Part shown: positions 44,293 through 56,800 of the stretch, in pieces
How positions within the stretch are numbered: the stretch's first letter is position 1
How the letters are laid out: each line of letters begins with the position of its first letter
Notes under the pieces: generated by a model
Seen by the model: only the letters and a program-made list of their open reading frames with translations
What the model was told of the DNA's origin: nothing
Database searches by the model: none
NCBI GenBank assembly: GCA_021613535.1
Contig: CP075493.1
Coordinates: 13,144,001-13,208,000 of the forward strand
Direction of reading: 5' to 3'
Length of the DNA: 64,000 nucleotides
DNA from: Adineta vaga
Lineage: Eukaryota > Rotifera
Program-made: the position numbers and the translations under genes

Positions 44293-45280
44293 ATGAAGAA
44301 TAGTTGCTTGTTCATTAGATTAGTTGTCATTTTCTGTACTTTGGTCGATTACACCATTAGTAATAGTGTCTAGTTTTATGTCTGCTTACGGACTTACAGT
44401 ACGTTCTTCTTCTCAGCTCAATAATCAACTTTATGAAGTCGTAGTAGCATCAAATGAAGTACGTAATAATCAAAAGATTCGAATACTTCTTCCATTGGAT
44501 TATACTACTGACAATAATAATAATCGTCGATATCCCGTCCTATACTTATTACATGGTTCGTTTGGCGGTGCTGAAGATTGGACGATATTGGGTAGAGCTC
44601 AAAGTATTTGTGGTAATGCATCATTAATTACCGTAATGCCAAATGGTGATCCGTTTGGATTCTATACGAATTGGATTCTTCCTGGTAATTCTACTCCACA
44701 AAATTGGCTTACATTTCATATGGAGCAATTAGTACCTTGGATCGATTTTAATTTACGTACAGTTGCTAGAAAACAAGGACGTGCTATTGCTGGTCTTTCA
44801 ATGGGTGGATTTGGTGCTATTCATTATGCTGAATTTTATCCTGATAGATTCATATATGCAGTAAGTTTTTCTGGTGCTCTTGACTTACTTAATAAGGATA
44901 TACAAAATGTAATTCTTAATTTAATTATGATTGATGATAGTCCATCATTAATTGGTCCATTCGGTTATCCTAATGCGTCGTCTATCGATGCTAATGGATG
45001 GTTCATTTATGATCCAATCACTCATGCTAAAGACTTACGTAGTACAATGGTAGCACTCTATACAGGTAATACAGGTACTTTAGAGAGTATACTACGGAAT
45101 AGTAGTTATTATTTACGCGATACATTGGTATCATTGAATATTTCGATTCACTTCAATGATTATGAAAATGGACAGTCGATTGAAAATGATTGTGATGGAG
45201 CACATACTTGGTCATGTTGGAATGCAGCACTCATTGATGTTTTTCCTCGAATAATGGCTATTTTACAACAAGACTTATAA
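44293..45280 (+). CDS. Esterase of the PF00756 (esterase D / antigen 85-like) family
   Basis: The alpha/beta-hydrolase body is a single frame: oxyanion region YLLHGSFGGAEDW, nucleophile elbow GLSMGGFGA, and a C-terminal His in the DGAHTWSCW motif; the acid is probably an Asp near the middle of the C-terminal half. The frame has no ATG before MSAYGL and is preceded by TAG. A 40-bp intron (44360-44399, ATTA/GTAATA..TTACAG) joins it in phase to an upstream exon 44293-44359 starting MKNSCLFIRLVVIFCTLV, a good signal peptide; I prefer this model (315 residues). Without the splice, the start would be the internal ATG near 44378. The enzyme should hydrolyse carboxylic esters outside the cell. The family is best known from bacteria, so horizontal origin is possible. 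Confidence 0.75.
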
Positions 45281-46053
45281 TTAATATAATTTTCATGACC
45301 ATATAAATATATTGAAGGATTTGAGGAAAAGTTTAATCAATAAAATAATATATTTTTATGCAGGTATGTACGAATGTATGCATGGTAGAACCTGATGAAA
45401 TTTTCAGAATTTGTGCGGCTTTTCTCGTTGATCATAAAACGTTTTTTTAATTTTATGTGGTCTTTCGATTAGGGTCTTGATGGGCAAATAGACAGTTCAA
45501 TAGAATAGATCTTGTTCTATACAAGATGGCATATTTTGTTTTTTGATGTATCTATTTATGAGTTGATATCGATATTGTCTTCTCTCGAAATCTTCAATTC
45601 GACTTTTCAAAAGATATTTTTAATGTATCAATCAGGTATGATAACACAAGATTACTGATTGCTTATGCTACATCATAGAGCGTTTTGCAACCTACTTCAT
45701 ATGTATTTGTGTAATTGAACATGTGTTTATTTCTTTTACTCTTATGTCTTGTGATAGGAAACAAGAGTTGTTCTATGGCCATAGATGATTGCTTTACTAC
45801 TCATAGTTAATGAAAAAAAAAACAAATAGTTCACCATTGTCTTTACTCACATATTATTATTCGATACACTCATTTGCCTATCACACGATCAGTATTGAAA
45901 CAATAACTACTTAAATAATACTGAACATTATTTCGAGTAGTTTATCTGCTTTTATTAGTATTTCATTTAGCATGGATGACGAGAAAATACACTGTCATGT
46001 GGTGAAGTTAATGAAAAAAGCAATGATTCATATTTAAAATGAATGCATCAACT
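45281..46053. other. Intergenic, convergent 3' ends
   Basis: AT-rich spacer between the esterase and the FG-GAP gene. AATAAA signals follow the esterase; nothing else seen. Confidence 0.5.
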
Positions 46054-47741
46054 TTAATATTGTAAGAGGACGCTAATAGTATTTGAAGCAGAATTACTGA
46101 CAATAATATCAGGAAGACCATCATTATTAACATCATTTACTACTACAGAGTGTGGATTGCCGCCGACTGTACAAGTAACTTGATTGGAAAACGTACCATT
46201 GCCTGTATTGAATAAAATTATAACATTGTCCGAACCCGAATTCGCGACAATAATGTCAGCTTTGTTATCTCCATTCATGTCATTAACCGCAACAGAATAG
46301 GGCATGCTACCGACTGAGTACGTGATTTGATTCAAAAATGTTCCATTACCTGCATTGAAAAGGATGCTGATAGTGTTTGAATCAGAATTTGCGACAATAA
46401 CATCTGATTTAGTATCGTCATCGAGATCAAATACTGCAATTGAATATGGCTTACTACCAACTGAATAAGTAATTTGATTTAAAAATGTGCCGTTACCTCT
46501 ATTAAAAAGAATGCTAATGCTGTTCGCACCAGAATTTGAGGTAATAATATCAGGTTTGTTGTCGTCATTTACGTCAATGGCAACAACTGAATATGGCATA
46601 CTACCAACTGTATAAGTAATCTGATTCAAAAACGTGCCATTGCCTTTATTAAGTAGTACGCTAACTGTACTTGAATAATAATCTGTAGCCATAATATCAG
46701 GCATACCATCATTATTCAAATCGATTACTGCAACTGAATATGGACTAGAATCGAGTGAGTAAGCCACTGAATCAAAAAAAGTGCCATTATCTCTGTTAAG
46801 GAGAACACTGACTTTGACTGCACCCTTATTTCCGACAATTATATCAAGTTTACTATCATTATTCACGTCAACTATAGCTAATGAACTTGGACCACTGGCA
46901 ACTGAATAAGTGATCGAATTCGAAAACGTTCCATTACCTTCATTGAAAACAATGCCGATATTGTTCGAATTAGAGTTTGCGACAATGATATCCGATTTAT
47001 TATCACGATTCAAATCACCGACGGCAACGGCTTCCGGAAAATAGCCGACTGTATACGTTACTTGACTACGAAACGAGCTGGAAACTATACGTAAGAAAAA
47101 ATATTTCTTTTTAATTTCCATTGTTAAAAAAAGACTATTGGAGCCTCGTAAGCTAATGAATTCTGGGAAAGGAAAGCAATTGGTTAAAATACAAATAGAA
47201 ACTCATCATCTTCATTATTTTGAACAGTCAAAGAAATATTTTATTTTCATTGTACAGCATAATCTAAATCTATGTTTTATGTAAAGAACATCACTAACCA
47301 CTTCTTGTTGTAGCTGTTGTTGTTGATGATGATGACATGGAAGTCAAAGTTGATGTTGAGGTAGCTATGAATTAAATGAGAGAATTAATGACGAGACGAA
47401 TTTTGTTTATAAAACTTACGATTCGTGTAAATTGATACTGATGATTGTTTATTAAATATAAAGGTAGAATTGGAATAAAATTCAATAAAAATCGAACTTG
47501 TATTCGAATAAAATAAATGACAAGTCTGATTTGTTGAAAAATAATTTAAAGCATATGCCAATTCATTTGAGTTTATCATTTGGCAAATACATTGTTCTTG
47601 AGTGATATTGAACAATGATATACTTGTATTACCAATCAATACGCAATTCTCTATTTTACCGATACTAATAGAATTAATAATAGAGAGTAATGATAAAAGA
47701 ACAAGTTTCCAAAGCATGTTTGGTTTTCTAACGAGTTTCAT
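46054..47741 (-). CDS. Secreted FG-GAP/VCBS-repeat protein with N-terminal Cys module
   Basis: Three exons (47420-47741, 47299-47364, 46054-47084) join in phase to give 472 residues. Signal peptide (MLWKLVLLSLLSIINSISIG), then a ~75-residue Cys module (ENCVLIGNTS, QCICQM, NYFSTNQTCHLFY). The same module opens the NHL gene at 61772. A short Ser/Thr linker exon follows. The last exon holds seven repeats of ~46 residues, each with the calcium-binding DLNNDGMPDIIV-type loop and a NKGNGTFLNQITYSVGSMPYSVA turn. This is the FG-GAP/integrin-alpha-like propeller of the kind common in bacterial VCBS proteins. Likely an extracellular binding protein. The repeats are close to one another, suggesting recent internal duplication. 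Confidence 0.8.
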
Positions 47742-48204
47742 CAAATGTTCTCTTGTATATTTCTTCTATAGATTCAATGTAATCACAATATTCAATTGCT
47801 ATGAATACGTTTATTACAGAGAAGAGGAACAAAATGAATTGCATTTCTCTTACTCGAATAGAACTTTTTTTAATGAATTATTGTTTGAAAAAAAGGATCT
47901 AGCGGAAATGAAATGGAATTTGTTTTATCGAATCTAACCATATGATCTTGACAGAAGAAATCATCTTAAGAATGTCAGTGTTCGAATTCTATCTACAAGA
48001 GCTGTTCTTTGTTTTTGGTGTAGTTTGGTTTTTTTAATATCCTAAAAGATTGGCAGTAGACAATAACAAGGAAATTGAAGAGAAATTTCTTCTTTTTTTA
48101 GGTTTTATCATTTTATATTAATATCTAAATTCATATAGGAAATTAACAATGTAAATCAAATATGAGAAACGATCCATTTATTAATTGATTTTCTATATCA
48201 TTTT
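47742..48204. other. Intergenic between FG-GAP gene and GPCR relic
   Basis: AT-rich spacer; a 111-codon plus-strand frame here (47602-47937) is largely antisense to exon 1 of the FG-GAP gene and is not a gene. Confidence 0.45.
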
Positions 48205-48940
48205 TGTCTAGAACATTATAAAATTTTCTTTCAAGAAATAGATCACATTTGATAAATACATATTTATTGTCCAAAAACAAGAAAAGAAAACAATACTTTT
48301 ACAATAGAACATTGACCTGTTACTCGAATAATAAATAGAAACTATTTTTGCAATAACTATATTCGTGATCAAAGCAGCAGATGCAACTCTAATCTTTAAT
48401 TCGAACATTTTTCATTATCTATAAACATAAAATAATCAGTAGAAAATGAATAGCAACTCAGCACTCTAACATATATATTAGATTGAAAATAGCAAAAGTC
48501 ATTACCGGATATAGATGTTATAATATTCATAGAAACTAATGTATGATTATGGTTTATTAACCAAAATATGGTTACAATGATGATACGTTTGTAAGCAAGA
48601 CGAGTCTGGTACTTCTTCGTCTAAGTTAAAGCACTATGCGAAGTAATTGTTGTTCGATCAATGGAAGCTAATACTAGATAATATGATGATAATACATCGA
48701 AAAGAAATAGTGTATAGAAATGAAATCGAATCGATTGTTATACTATGGAGAATAAGACTGAGTAACAATCGAGAAGATATTATCGATATTAAATATATTG
48801 AACATGGATTTTTTTCATAAATTCTTTCTGCTAAAAACAAAAACACTAAATATGCAACTAAAAATTCCTACAAACTATTAGAATTTATCCACCAAATTGA
48901 TGTAATTTCTTTTAACATTGTTGCGTAAATCTGATTGAGG
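48205..48940 (-). pseudogene. Rhodopsin-like GPCR pseudogene
   Basis: Reading on the minus strand, sequence from ~48940 follows the gene at 59921-60892 base by base in long stretches. CAATTTGGTGGATAAATTCT aligns with CAATATGGTGGATTGATCAT; then comes AAAAATCCATGTTCAATATA, which encodes the shared KNPCSIY; then ASIDR, where the pseudogene has a frameshift and a TAG within 15 codons. Matching resumes at HNHTLVSM and, more weakly, down to ~48205. Several stops and indels make it untranslatable. Confidence 0.8.
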
Positions 48941-49576
48941 GAAAAAAAGGAAAAACGAATATGTATTTCTGAAAGGATTTAATTTAATTGAAATTTTCTT
49001 CGCTCTTGTCATATACAATTATGTAACCCATATACTTCAGTAAGTTTATTAACGGAGGAAATTCATGTTTATGTTTTTATTCTTTTACGCACACGATTAT
49101 TTAGGGAGTCATATTGAAGTTTTTCTATTTGTCAAAAATTAATTATCAGAGCTGCAAATAGAAAATAGATAGTTAAAGGTATGTTCATAATTAACTATGA
49201 TCATAATTTGATGAATGATAATTTTCATTGAAATTCTTTGATACTATTGAATGTAATTGTATCGCTGTATTTATTCTCTGTAAAATTGAAGATTATGTTG
49301 TTAAATATTCTTCTAAATATTCCTTAAAATTTGTAGACAATCCCTTGATCTTTCATAATAAATTTTATTATCAACGGAAAAAGAGACAAGGCTATTTTTA
49401 AGAACTTTCTTTCCCATTAAATGTCATTTCAGTTGAATAATTGCATGTGACAGAAATTTAACAAGACATATACAAAATCTCTATTTCATAATGTATATCT
49501 ATTAAATGCAAAGAATCATTAGTGCAGAAATCTAATTTTTCGTAAAAATAAAATATCTGATATTTACGCTCTTATA
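48941..49576. other. Intergenic upstream of GPCR
   Basis: Very AT-rich, no coding sequence seen. Leads into the palindrome at 49577. Confidence 0.45.
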
Positions 49577-49612
49577 TTTTCTTTTATATTATGCGCATAA
49601 TATAAAAGAAAA
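49577..49612. promoter_or_regulatory. 36-bp perfect palindrome containing TATAAAAG
   Basis: The arms 49577-49594 and 49595-49612 are exact reverse complements (18 bp each, no spacer). The right arm includes TATAAAAG at 49601-49608, 91 bp before the ATG at 49699, so the palindrome may form part of that gene's promoter. By symmetry a mirror TATA faces the other way. Confidence 0.6.
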
Positions 49613-49698
49613 ATATTATTTCTGTCGCATTTTTAATAATACTCAAATTCTTTACGATATAAAATAGTTTTGACAAAATAAATTAACAAGCGAAAGAT

Positions 49699-50640
49699 AT
49701 GTCGTTCGCTGCATCATTATCTATTGTACAACAATATATGACACGTTATGGTATGACAACATATGTTATACTTGGTAGTATTGGATCATTCTTCAATATA
49801 CTTATGTTCAGTCAAACACAATACCGTCGAACACCTTGTGCACTCTATATTTTGGCTATGTCAATCAGTGGTATATGGGGTTTGAATGTGTCTGCTGTAC
49901 CAGTTATTTGGGGATTAGATTATCCAAGTCCATTTCTTTATAATCAAGTTTCATGTGGAATGTTTTTCTATTTTCGACATTCATTAAATCAAATGTTACG
50001 AACATTTTTTGTTCTTGTCTGTATTGATCGTTATGCCTGTTGTAGTGATCGAGCAAGAATTCGTGCATTCAGTCAATATAAAGTGGCCATACGTCTTATT
50101 CCAGCTGTTTGGCTTTTCTGGTTTCTAGTATGTATTTTTCCTACAGCAATACGTACTTTATCCAATGGTGTTTGTGATGCCAAACCGGGAGTCTATGATA
50201 TTATCTATACAGTTTATATTATATCTACCACTGGTATACTTCCATTGTTAGGTATGGTTATAACTGGAATATTAATGTTTACAAGTTTACGAAAAATGCG
50301 TCGCCGTGTTGTGCCAGCTACATCTTCAGAAACAGGAACGGCCATTCTACGAAAACGCGATCGAGATATGATGAAAATGTTATTTATAGAATTGGTTATT
50401 TGTATGTGTACTCTCTCACCTAACACAATTACACATATCTATAAAACAGCAACTACACATGTAGTCAGAACAAAGGAACGTCAACAAATTGAATCATTCT
50501 TTTATTTCCTGAGTCGTTTATTTTTACTCTACATGGCCAATACATTCTCATTTTGGGTTTATATATCAACATCACAGACATATCGTATGGAATTAAAGAA
50601 TCTATTCATTAAATGGTATCGATTTATCATGCGTAAATAA
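49699..50640 (+). CDS. Rhodopsin-like G-protein-coupled receptor
   Basis: Single exon, 313 residues, seven hydrophobic segments. TM1 contains GSIGSFFNILMF (the GxxxN pattern of class A receptors). TM3 ends LVCIDRYACC, giving the DRY-type motif. Conserved extracellular cysteines are present (VSCGMFF before TM3, NGVCDAK in the second loop), able to form the standard disulfide. The third intracellular loop is basic (KMRRRVV, KRDRDMM). TM7 is weakly class A-like. Short tail ending FIMRK. The overall order matches the minus-strand receptor at 59921 (MTRYGMTTYVILGSIGSF against KYLYQYGGLIIVVLGFISC), so both belong to one expanded family. Ligand unknown. Confidence 0.85.
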   Translation: MSFAASLSIVQQYMTRYGMTTYVILGSIGSFFNILMFSQTQYRRTPCALYILAMSISGIWGLNVSAVPVIWGLDYPSPFLYNQVSCGMFFYFRHSLNQMLRTFFVLVCIDRYACCSDRARIRAFSQYKVAIRLIPAVWLFWFLVCIFPTAIRTLSNGVCDAKPGVYDIIYTVYIISTTGILPLLGMVITGILMFTSLRKMRRRVVPATSSETGTAILRKRDRDMMKMLFIELVICMCTLSPNTITHIYKTATTHVVRTKERQQIESFFYFLSRLFLLYMANTFSFWVYISTSQTYRMELKNLFIKWYRFIMRK

Positions 50641-50898
50641 GATGAAAAAAAAACTATATACTATAATTGAACTCATATGAACATAAAATAAATATTGTCT
50701 CTTCCTACTTTTATCTTAATCCTTATCATGTAGTTCTGCATGATAGATGCAATAATGGATATAATGAAGTTTATTCTGTATAGTTAAATTATTTGGAATA
50801 TAGTAAGCTAACTACAGTATGTGAAGGGAAATAAATGAATGTAAAGTTAAGTAATAAAGTCTAGTAAAAATCAAATAATTAGTCGTTAAATATATCGT

Positions 50899-53800
50899 TT
50901 AGTTAATAATAGCTTTTTCTGTAGCACAGCGACCAAAATTTTCTGGTGAATACATTTCTTCTGCTTTGGCTGGTGGCATTATAAATGTTCCAGCAGACGT
51001 TGCACGCATAATATAGCTCCATTCATAAACACCAGGCCAGACTAATGATCGAAAAGCTTCAGCACGTTCATCACGTAAATTTTCATGTTCAGTCCAATCA
51101 GTAATTGAATATGGGAAACAACCATGTTGATTTGATCGTGAAACGGATGAACTTGTATCACCAGTAATTGTACCTTTTAATTCTGTATTTAATGGTTCAC
51201 AACCAGCTGGTAAATAATCAACTAATGCAATATGATATCGTCGTTGTGTAGTTGTCATTGTTAATATAACTTTAATTTTTTGTCCTAATTTAAAATTCCA
51301 TGTACCATCAGCTTGCTTTTCAACATGTGATGAATCATCTACAGCGACATATGTTCGTTCAATTTTAAAACCATAATTAACTGCATTTAATTGTAAACTT
51401 TTCGGTGCATAATTCAATGCAATACGATAGTATAATCGACCAACCATCCTTTTGCATAATTAAATTCTTATTATTTCCTTCGGATGGTGATAAAATAACT
51501 TTCATTGGGATATTAACTGTATATGTATTGGTTGATCGACCTTTATATTCATGTTGACCACAATAATCATTATTAAGCCAAATATTTGCAACGAAATCGG
51601 GTGTATCTTTTTCTTTGATATGAAAATATTTTTCCAATGCAATTAATACAAAACAATTTTCTTGTGTTGATTTCCATGCACCTTTAACTTTATGTGCTTG
51701 TAAACCTTTACATAGTTTCGTACAAAGTGTGGATTTTGGATCGATATATAATAATGCTTCTAATAGAATGGCATCTGTTCGTTGATTTGAATGTAACATA
51801 ACTGATTGACCATCGTCACCATACGATGTTATAAAATTGGCTGTTTCAGCAGTTTCACTTACTTTACCTTTCAAATGTTTATAGATTGTTTCAGTAAATT
51901 GAGTTGTTTGAGCATTTTTATCCGTAGATAATGCAATTAAGAGCCAACCTAATGCTTCTAAACTAAGTTTATTAAGTCCACTACGTACAAAAAGATCTAC
52001 TGCTTCATTTGCTACATTTTGTGAGTCTTTAGCTCGTACATATAGAGCATAACTAATCAAACTAAATCGAGTTGTTTCAGACCAATATTTTGCATATAAT
52101 AATTGATTGATTTCCGACTCAATATTAGTCAAATATCCAAGTACATTTCTGACCGTATTTCCATCAAAATCACATACCTTCAAAAAAGATTACAACAATG
52201 GTTTTTTTTTTGTTGAAAAGAAATGCTCAATGGGTATGAAAGTTTTCGACTATTTACCTGTTTTTGTTTAACAATAATGAGACAATGTGCAGCATGTACA
52301 CTAACAAATGGATCAGCATAGGAACCATCTCGATTTGTCCAATAACCAAAACCACCATTTGCATATTGACGACCTTTTAATGTACTTAAATCTGATTGTA
52401 ATTTTGTTCTCATTACCGATATATCCGGTAGATCTTTACATTGAAATGCTTGTAAAACATCCCATAATGCTTGAACACCTAATAATCGTGAACTTAATTG
52501 TTCTGTACATTCATATGGATATGTATACAATGAAATAATTGCATCTGTTAATGATGCTAATGCTGTTGAACTTGTTGAAATTGATAATTCACCAAATTGT
52601 GGAATAACATTTTCTGGTGTTTTAATTGGTTGAAAAACAATTTGTTCTTCACATACATCACCGTAAGTTGCAAATGCTTCTGATGTTGCCGGTGTAAAGA
52701 CAGGTACACTTAATTCAATTGCATCACCAAATGGTGTTTGATTTTTATCTGCTACAGTACTAACGATGAATTGAAATCGAGCAGTACCTGCATCAACTGT
52801 TGAGAGTGGAAATATTACCGCACTGCGTTTATTCGGTTGAAGTTGAACTGCATAACCAACAGCTTGTTGAGTGGTATCTGATGTAATTAATTTTGCATTG
52901 GTTGCTTTCAAACCAGCATGTAATAATAATGATGAATTCGTCTGATTTTGTAAAACAACTGACAAATGAGCTGTATCTCCATAATTAAGAAATCTTGGTG
53001 GTGAAGGACGGATCATTACTGGTAATTGTACAGTGAATCCCATTTCACTAAAACCATATTGTTGATCAGTTGTTGCTATAGCCCATACACGATAACGTGT
53101 TAAGTTATCAGGTAATTTGAAATCGAATGAAACACGTCCAGATGAATTTGTTGCCGATGATGGTATCCAACATGCTAATGGATTGAAGTTCGATCGGACA
53201 GCTATTGTTTGATCAGCACCACCACCACCGCCGCCAAAAGCACCGAAGCTAGCCATACACATAGGTGCTGCAAACATTTTCGCGTCCCTTGAACAACACT
53301 CCATCATCATCATGTGCTGACTTCCACCATGTCTCTGTTGCATATCTTTCTTGAATTGTTGAATATCTTGCATATTGAATAATAGACAACGATTTCTACC
53401 ATGATATAGTCCAATCGTTGCTTGTCGATCAGGATAAAAGAAATCTAATGGATCAGTTAGTTTATAATCAGTTAACGATAAAATTGATTCATCGACAACA
53501 ACAAGACAAACTTCTGCTTTATCCACAGGTGCTTTATTTGTAAATTGTGTCACATCGACATCAATATGGACACTAGCTGCTGGTGTATACGTCTTCTGTG
53601 CGTCTTTTGTATTAACTGACACATTCAGTTTATATACATCTTTGGAGACTCTCAATGCTACTGAACCAACAGCAATGGCTGGACGACTGGGTGCATTTTC
53701 TACTTCTGTTTCTCTTGGCATAGAACCAGTTAATTCCACATGTGCAGTAAATCCTGGTATCCAATCTTTTGAGATTTTAAAATCGATCGTTCCTGAATCT

Positions 53801-56800
53801 TTACCAGATTCAATCTGAAATTTGATTGGTTGTGAGACTTGCCCTTCACAATCGAATAGGACGAGACCATTTGCTGGACTAAACGGTGCTAAAACTAACA
53901 ATTCACATGTATCATCTGGTTGATACTCTGTTGCATTCGGTAGAATTGTTAATGTATCCGTTGGAATATATTCGACTTTTTGTCTTTCCATTTCTTTTCC
54001 CGAACCACCAGCAATATAAAGATTATCATAGAAACTCATTGCTAATCGTCCTTGTTCATCTTTAATCGTAAACGTGATATTGTATCGACCACCTAATATA
54101 AAGAAAAACACAAAGTATAAGTAATATTATAACAAAACGATGAATCTTACCTAATTTTGGTGTAAATTCCATATTGATGGCATCTTTACTGGAACTAGTA
54201 TTTGTAATTTGTTGTTCATCTTTAATTTCTTCATAGATTGTTAAACCATTTGCATCTTCTTTTCTTTCTTGACCTACGCCAACTATTTTACATTCGATTG
54301 AAACATTATCAATTAAATTTCCATCAACATCTGTAACAATCACTTTGGTTTGAATTGGTTGATCTTTTTTGCCATAATTGTTATTTAATTGAAATCCAAC
54401 ATAGTATGTGCTTGGATGAACAAGAAATTGTGTTTGTGTTTCCTGTGTTTGATTATTTAAATCTGTAATAGCGGCTAATGCATTAACCGTTATTGGTCTT
54501 GGTTCATTTTCAACACCATGATATGAAATTTTAACTTCATGCGTACCTCTACTATCCGTTTTACCCTAAAAGTAAAAAAGAAAAGGTAATTATTAATCTA
54601 TTTTCATTCATATATGTATTACTTCAAAATATTTATCAGGATACATTATATCATTATTATTGTTACTATCATAAAACCAACAAAAGAACGGTTTTGCTCT
54701 ACCAAATGTATAGTCAGATCTATTTGGTGGTGTATATGTTGTTGTTTTACCATTGATTAACCATCGAACATTGGCATCATTCAAAAAGCCACCAGCAAAT
54801 AATTTACCTTGACAACTACGATGACATATTCATCATTGGTTGGATGACAATAATGTACTGTTGATGGTCGAGTTGTTGATGAAACTTCATATTCAGGTCG
54901 ACGAAATTCTTGAATTTTGAAATTATGTATTGTATGTGTTTGTACACTTGGTAAACTAAATGATACGGATCCTTCACCTAAGTTAACATTATCTGGTAAT
55001 GTAAATTTCATATCGAATGCACCATAATTATTCAATTCAACTTTAGATTGTAGAAGTTCTTGACCACGAGGATCACGAACTACATAATCAATAACACCTT
55101 GTGCATAAGTTGGTAATTTTGCATCACCTTTGACTTCCAAAGATCGAACATATCCCTTGATATGTACTTCTTCTTTTGGTTTATATAAACCTCGATCATT
55201 AAAGACATGCCAAACATAGGTATTCGTATTTAAAGAATATGAAGAAATATCTGGTAACATACATAGATCATCACCTTTTTGTACAATCAATATTTCATTA
55301 TTTCCACAGTTCTCCTTTGCAATAGTACATAATCCTTGATGATCTGTTTCATTTTTTGTATTTGATACAGAAACAGTTGCTTGTTGAACAGGTATACCAG
55401 TCATCAATTCAGTAACCCATGTAGTTAATCGAGTATTTGAACCATTATTCGCTGGTGAAAGAAATACATCAGCTGTTAATCGAGTACATTGTAGCCAGGC
55501 GCAGATGACTGGTTTTTGTTCCCATTCGTTATGTTGACATTCTGTCCAAGATTTTTCTGTCGGTTCAATATGAATAATTAATTGACCAACACCAGAATCT
55601 TTTGTCAAATATGATTTCAAAGGAATTTTCATTTCCTTCGGTTCATCGCGTTCACAATTAGTTTGTACAGTTTCATTCAATAATTCTTCTCCAGGTAATT
55701 GACGATTGGTTTCTGTTTTTCCGTGTACGTAAGAATATGGTTGAAAACAAGGTAAATTTGGTTGATAATGTTCTGGTTTAACTCGATTGATACGGAGTAT
55801 TATTTCTGAATAATTATAAAGCATAAATGGATAAAATGGATCGTCCAATACACCTGGATCCATTATAATCATACCTATAAGAGAAAATTTTTTTTTCTTA
55901 GATCCAAAGAATATGGTAGGCTTTAATAAAGATAGTTACATACCCATTGCACCTGATATTTGACCCGTTAATGGTGGTGAATCATGTACGTGAAATTGAA
56001 TTGGTTGTTCAGCATGATCATGTTCTAATGTTTGACCATGAATATCTTTCAAAACACCTGATTGTATAACCAATGTATAAACAGTATTGGGTTTTGAACT
56101 ATTATGAATGGTTATCTGTTGATCGTTGTATTCGACATGTTCAATACCTGAAATCATAGTTTTTCTTTAGTGTATATTCAAGACATTCTATGCAAATTTA
56201 CCTAAACCACTGACTTCTGGTTCAATTTTGAACAATGATTTGTTAATGGTTGAACGATCTAGTGAATTATTGAATGTCACTGACCAACTATCACCAGGAT
56301 TACAAGATGCTTGATATTCATCTTTTTTATTTGGATACCAAGTAATAATTTTCAATGGTTCATATGTTTGGAAAGTGGCCGACCATTCTGATGTACTTTG
56401 TAAAGGACCTTCAGCTGATGGACAACCTGCAGGTAATTGAATTGTATATCCCGTTGCTTTTGATAAATCATTTTTGAATGTAAATGCAACAAATCTCTCT
56501 TGAGTTCCTTCATCAGCATCCAAATAACTTTTAAATTCTTTTTTTGTTCCAGCTTCATCTAGTAATGCTAATTGATCAGTTGATATTTTGCGTCCATCAC
56601 TGCCCGTTACAGAAAGATGTTTTAAAATTTTACTTTGATCAATTTTTTGATCAAATAATAGAAAACAGTTTGGTTTCAATGTTGAAACTGTACCATATGG
56701 TGAGAATTGAACAACACTCGGTGGTGCTGTTGAAAATTCGAATAACAATTCATCTTCTAATTTTCCTAAAAAATAAAAGAATCATTCGAATTACAAAGAA

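Noticed and set aside
44324-44358. TTG-initiated start of the esterase frame giving a hydrophobic N-terminus
   Set aside because: The frame has a TAG directly upstream and no ATG until ~44378; the spliced ATG at 44293 gives a proper signal peptide in phase.
48658-48846. Possible 62-residue membrane protein
   Set aside because: It is one intact piece of the GPCR pseudogene; homology continues on both sides in other frames.
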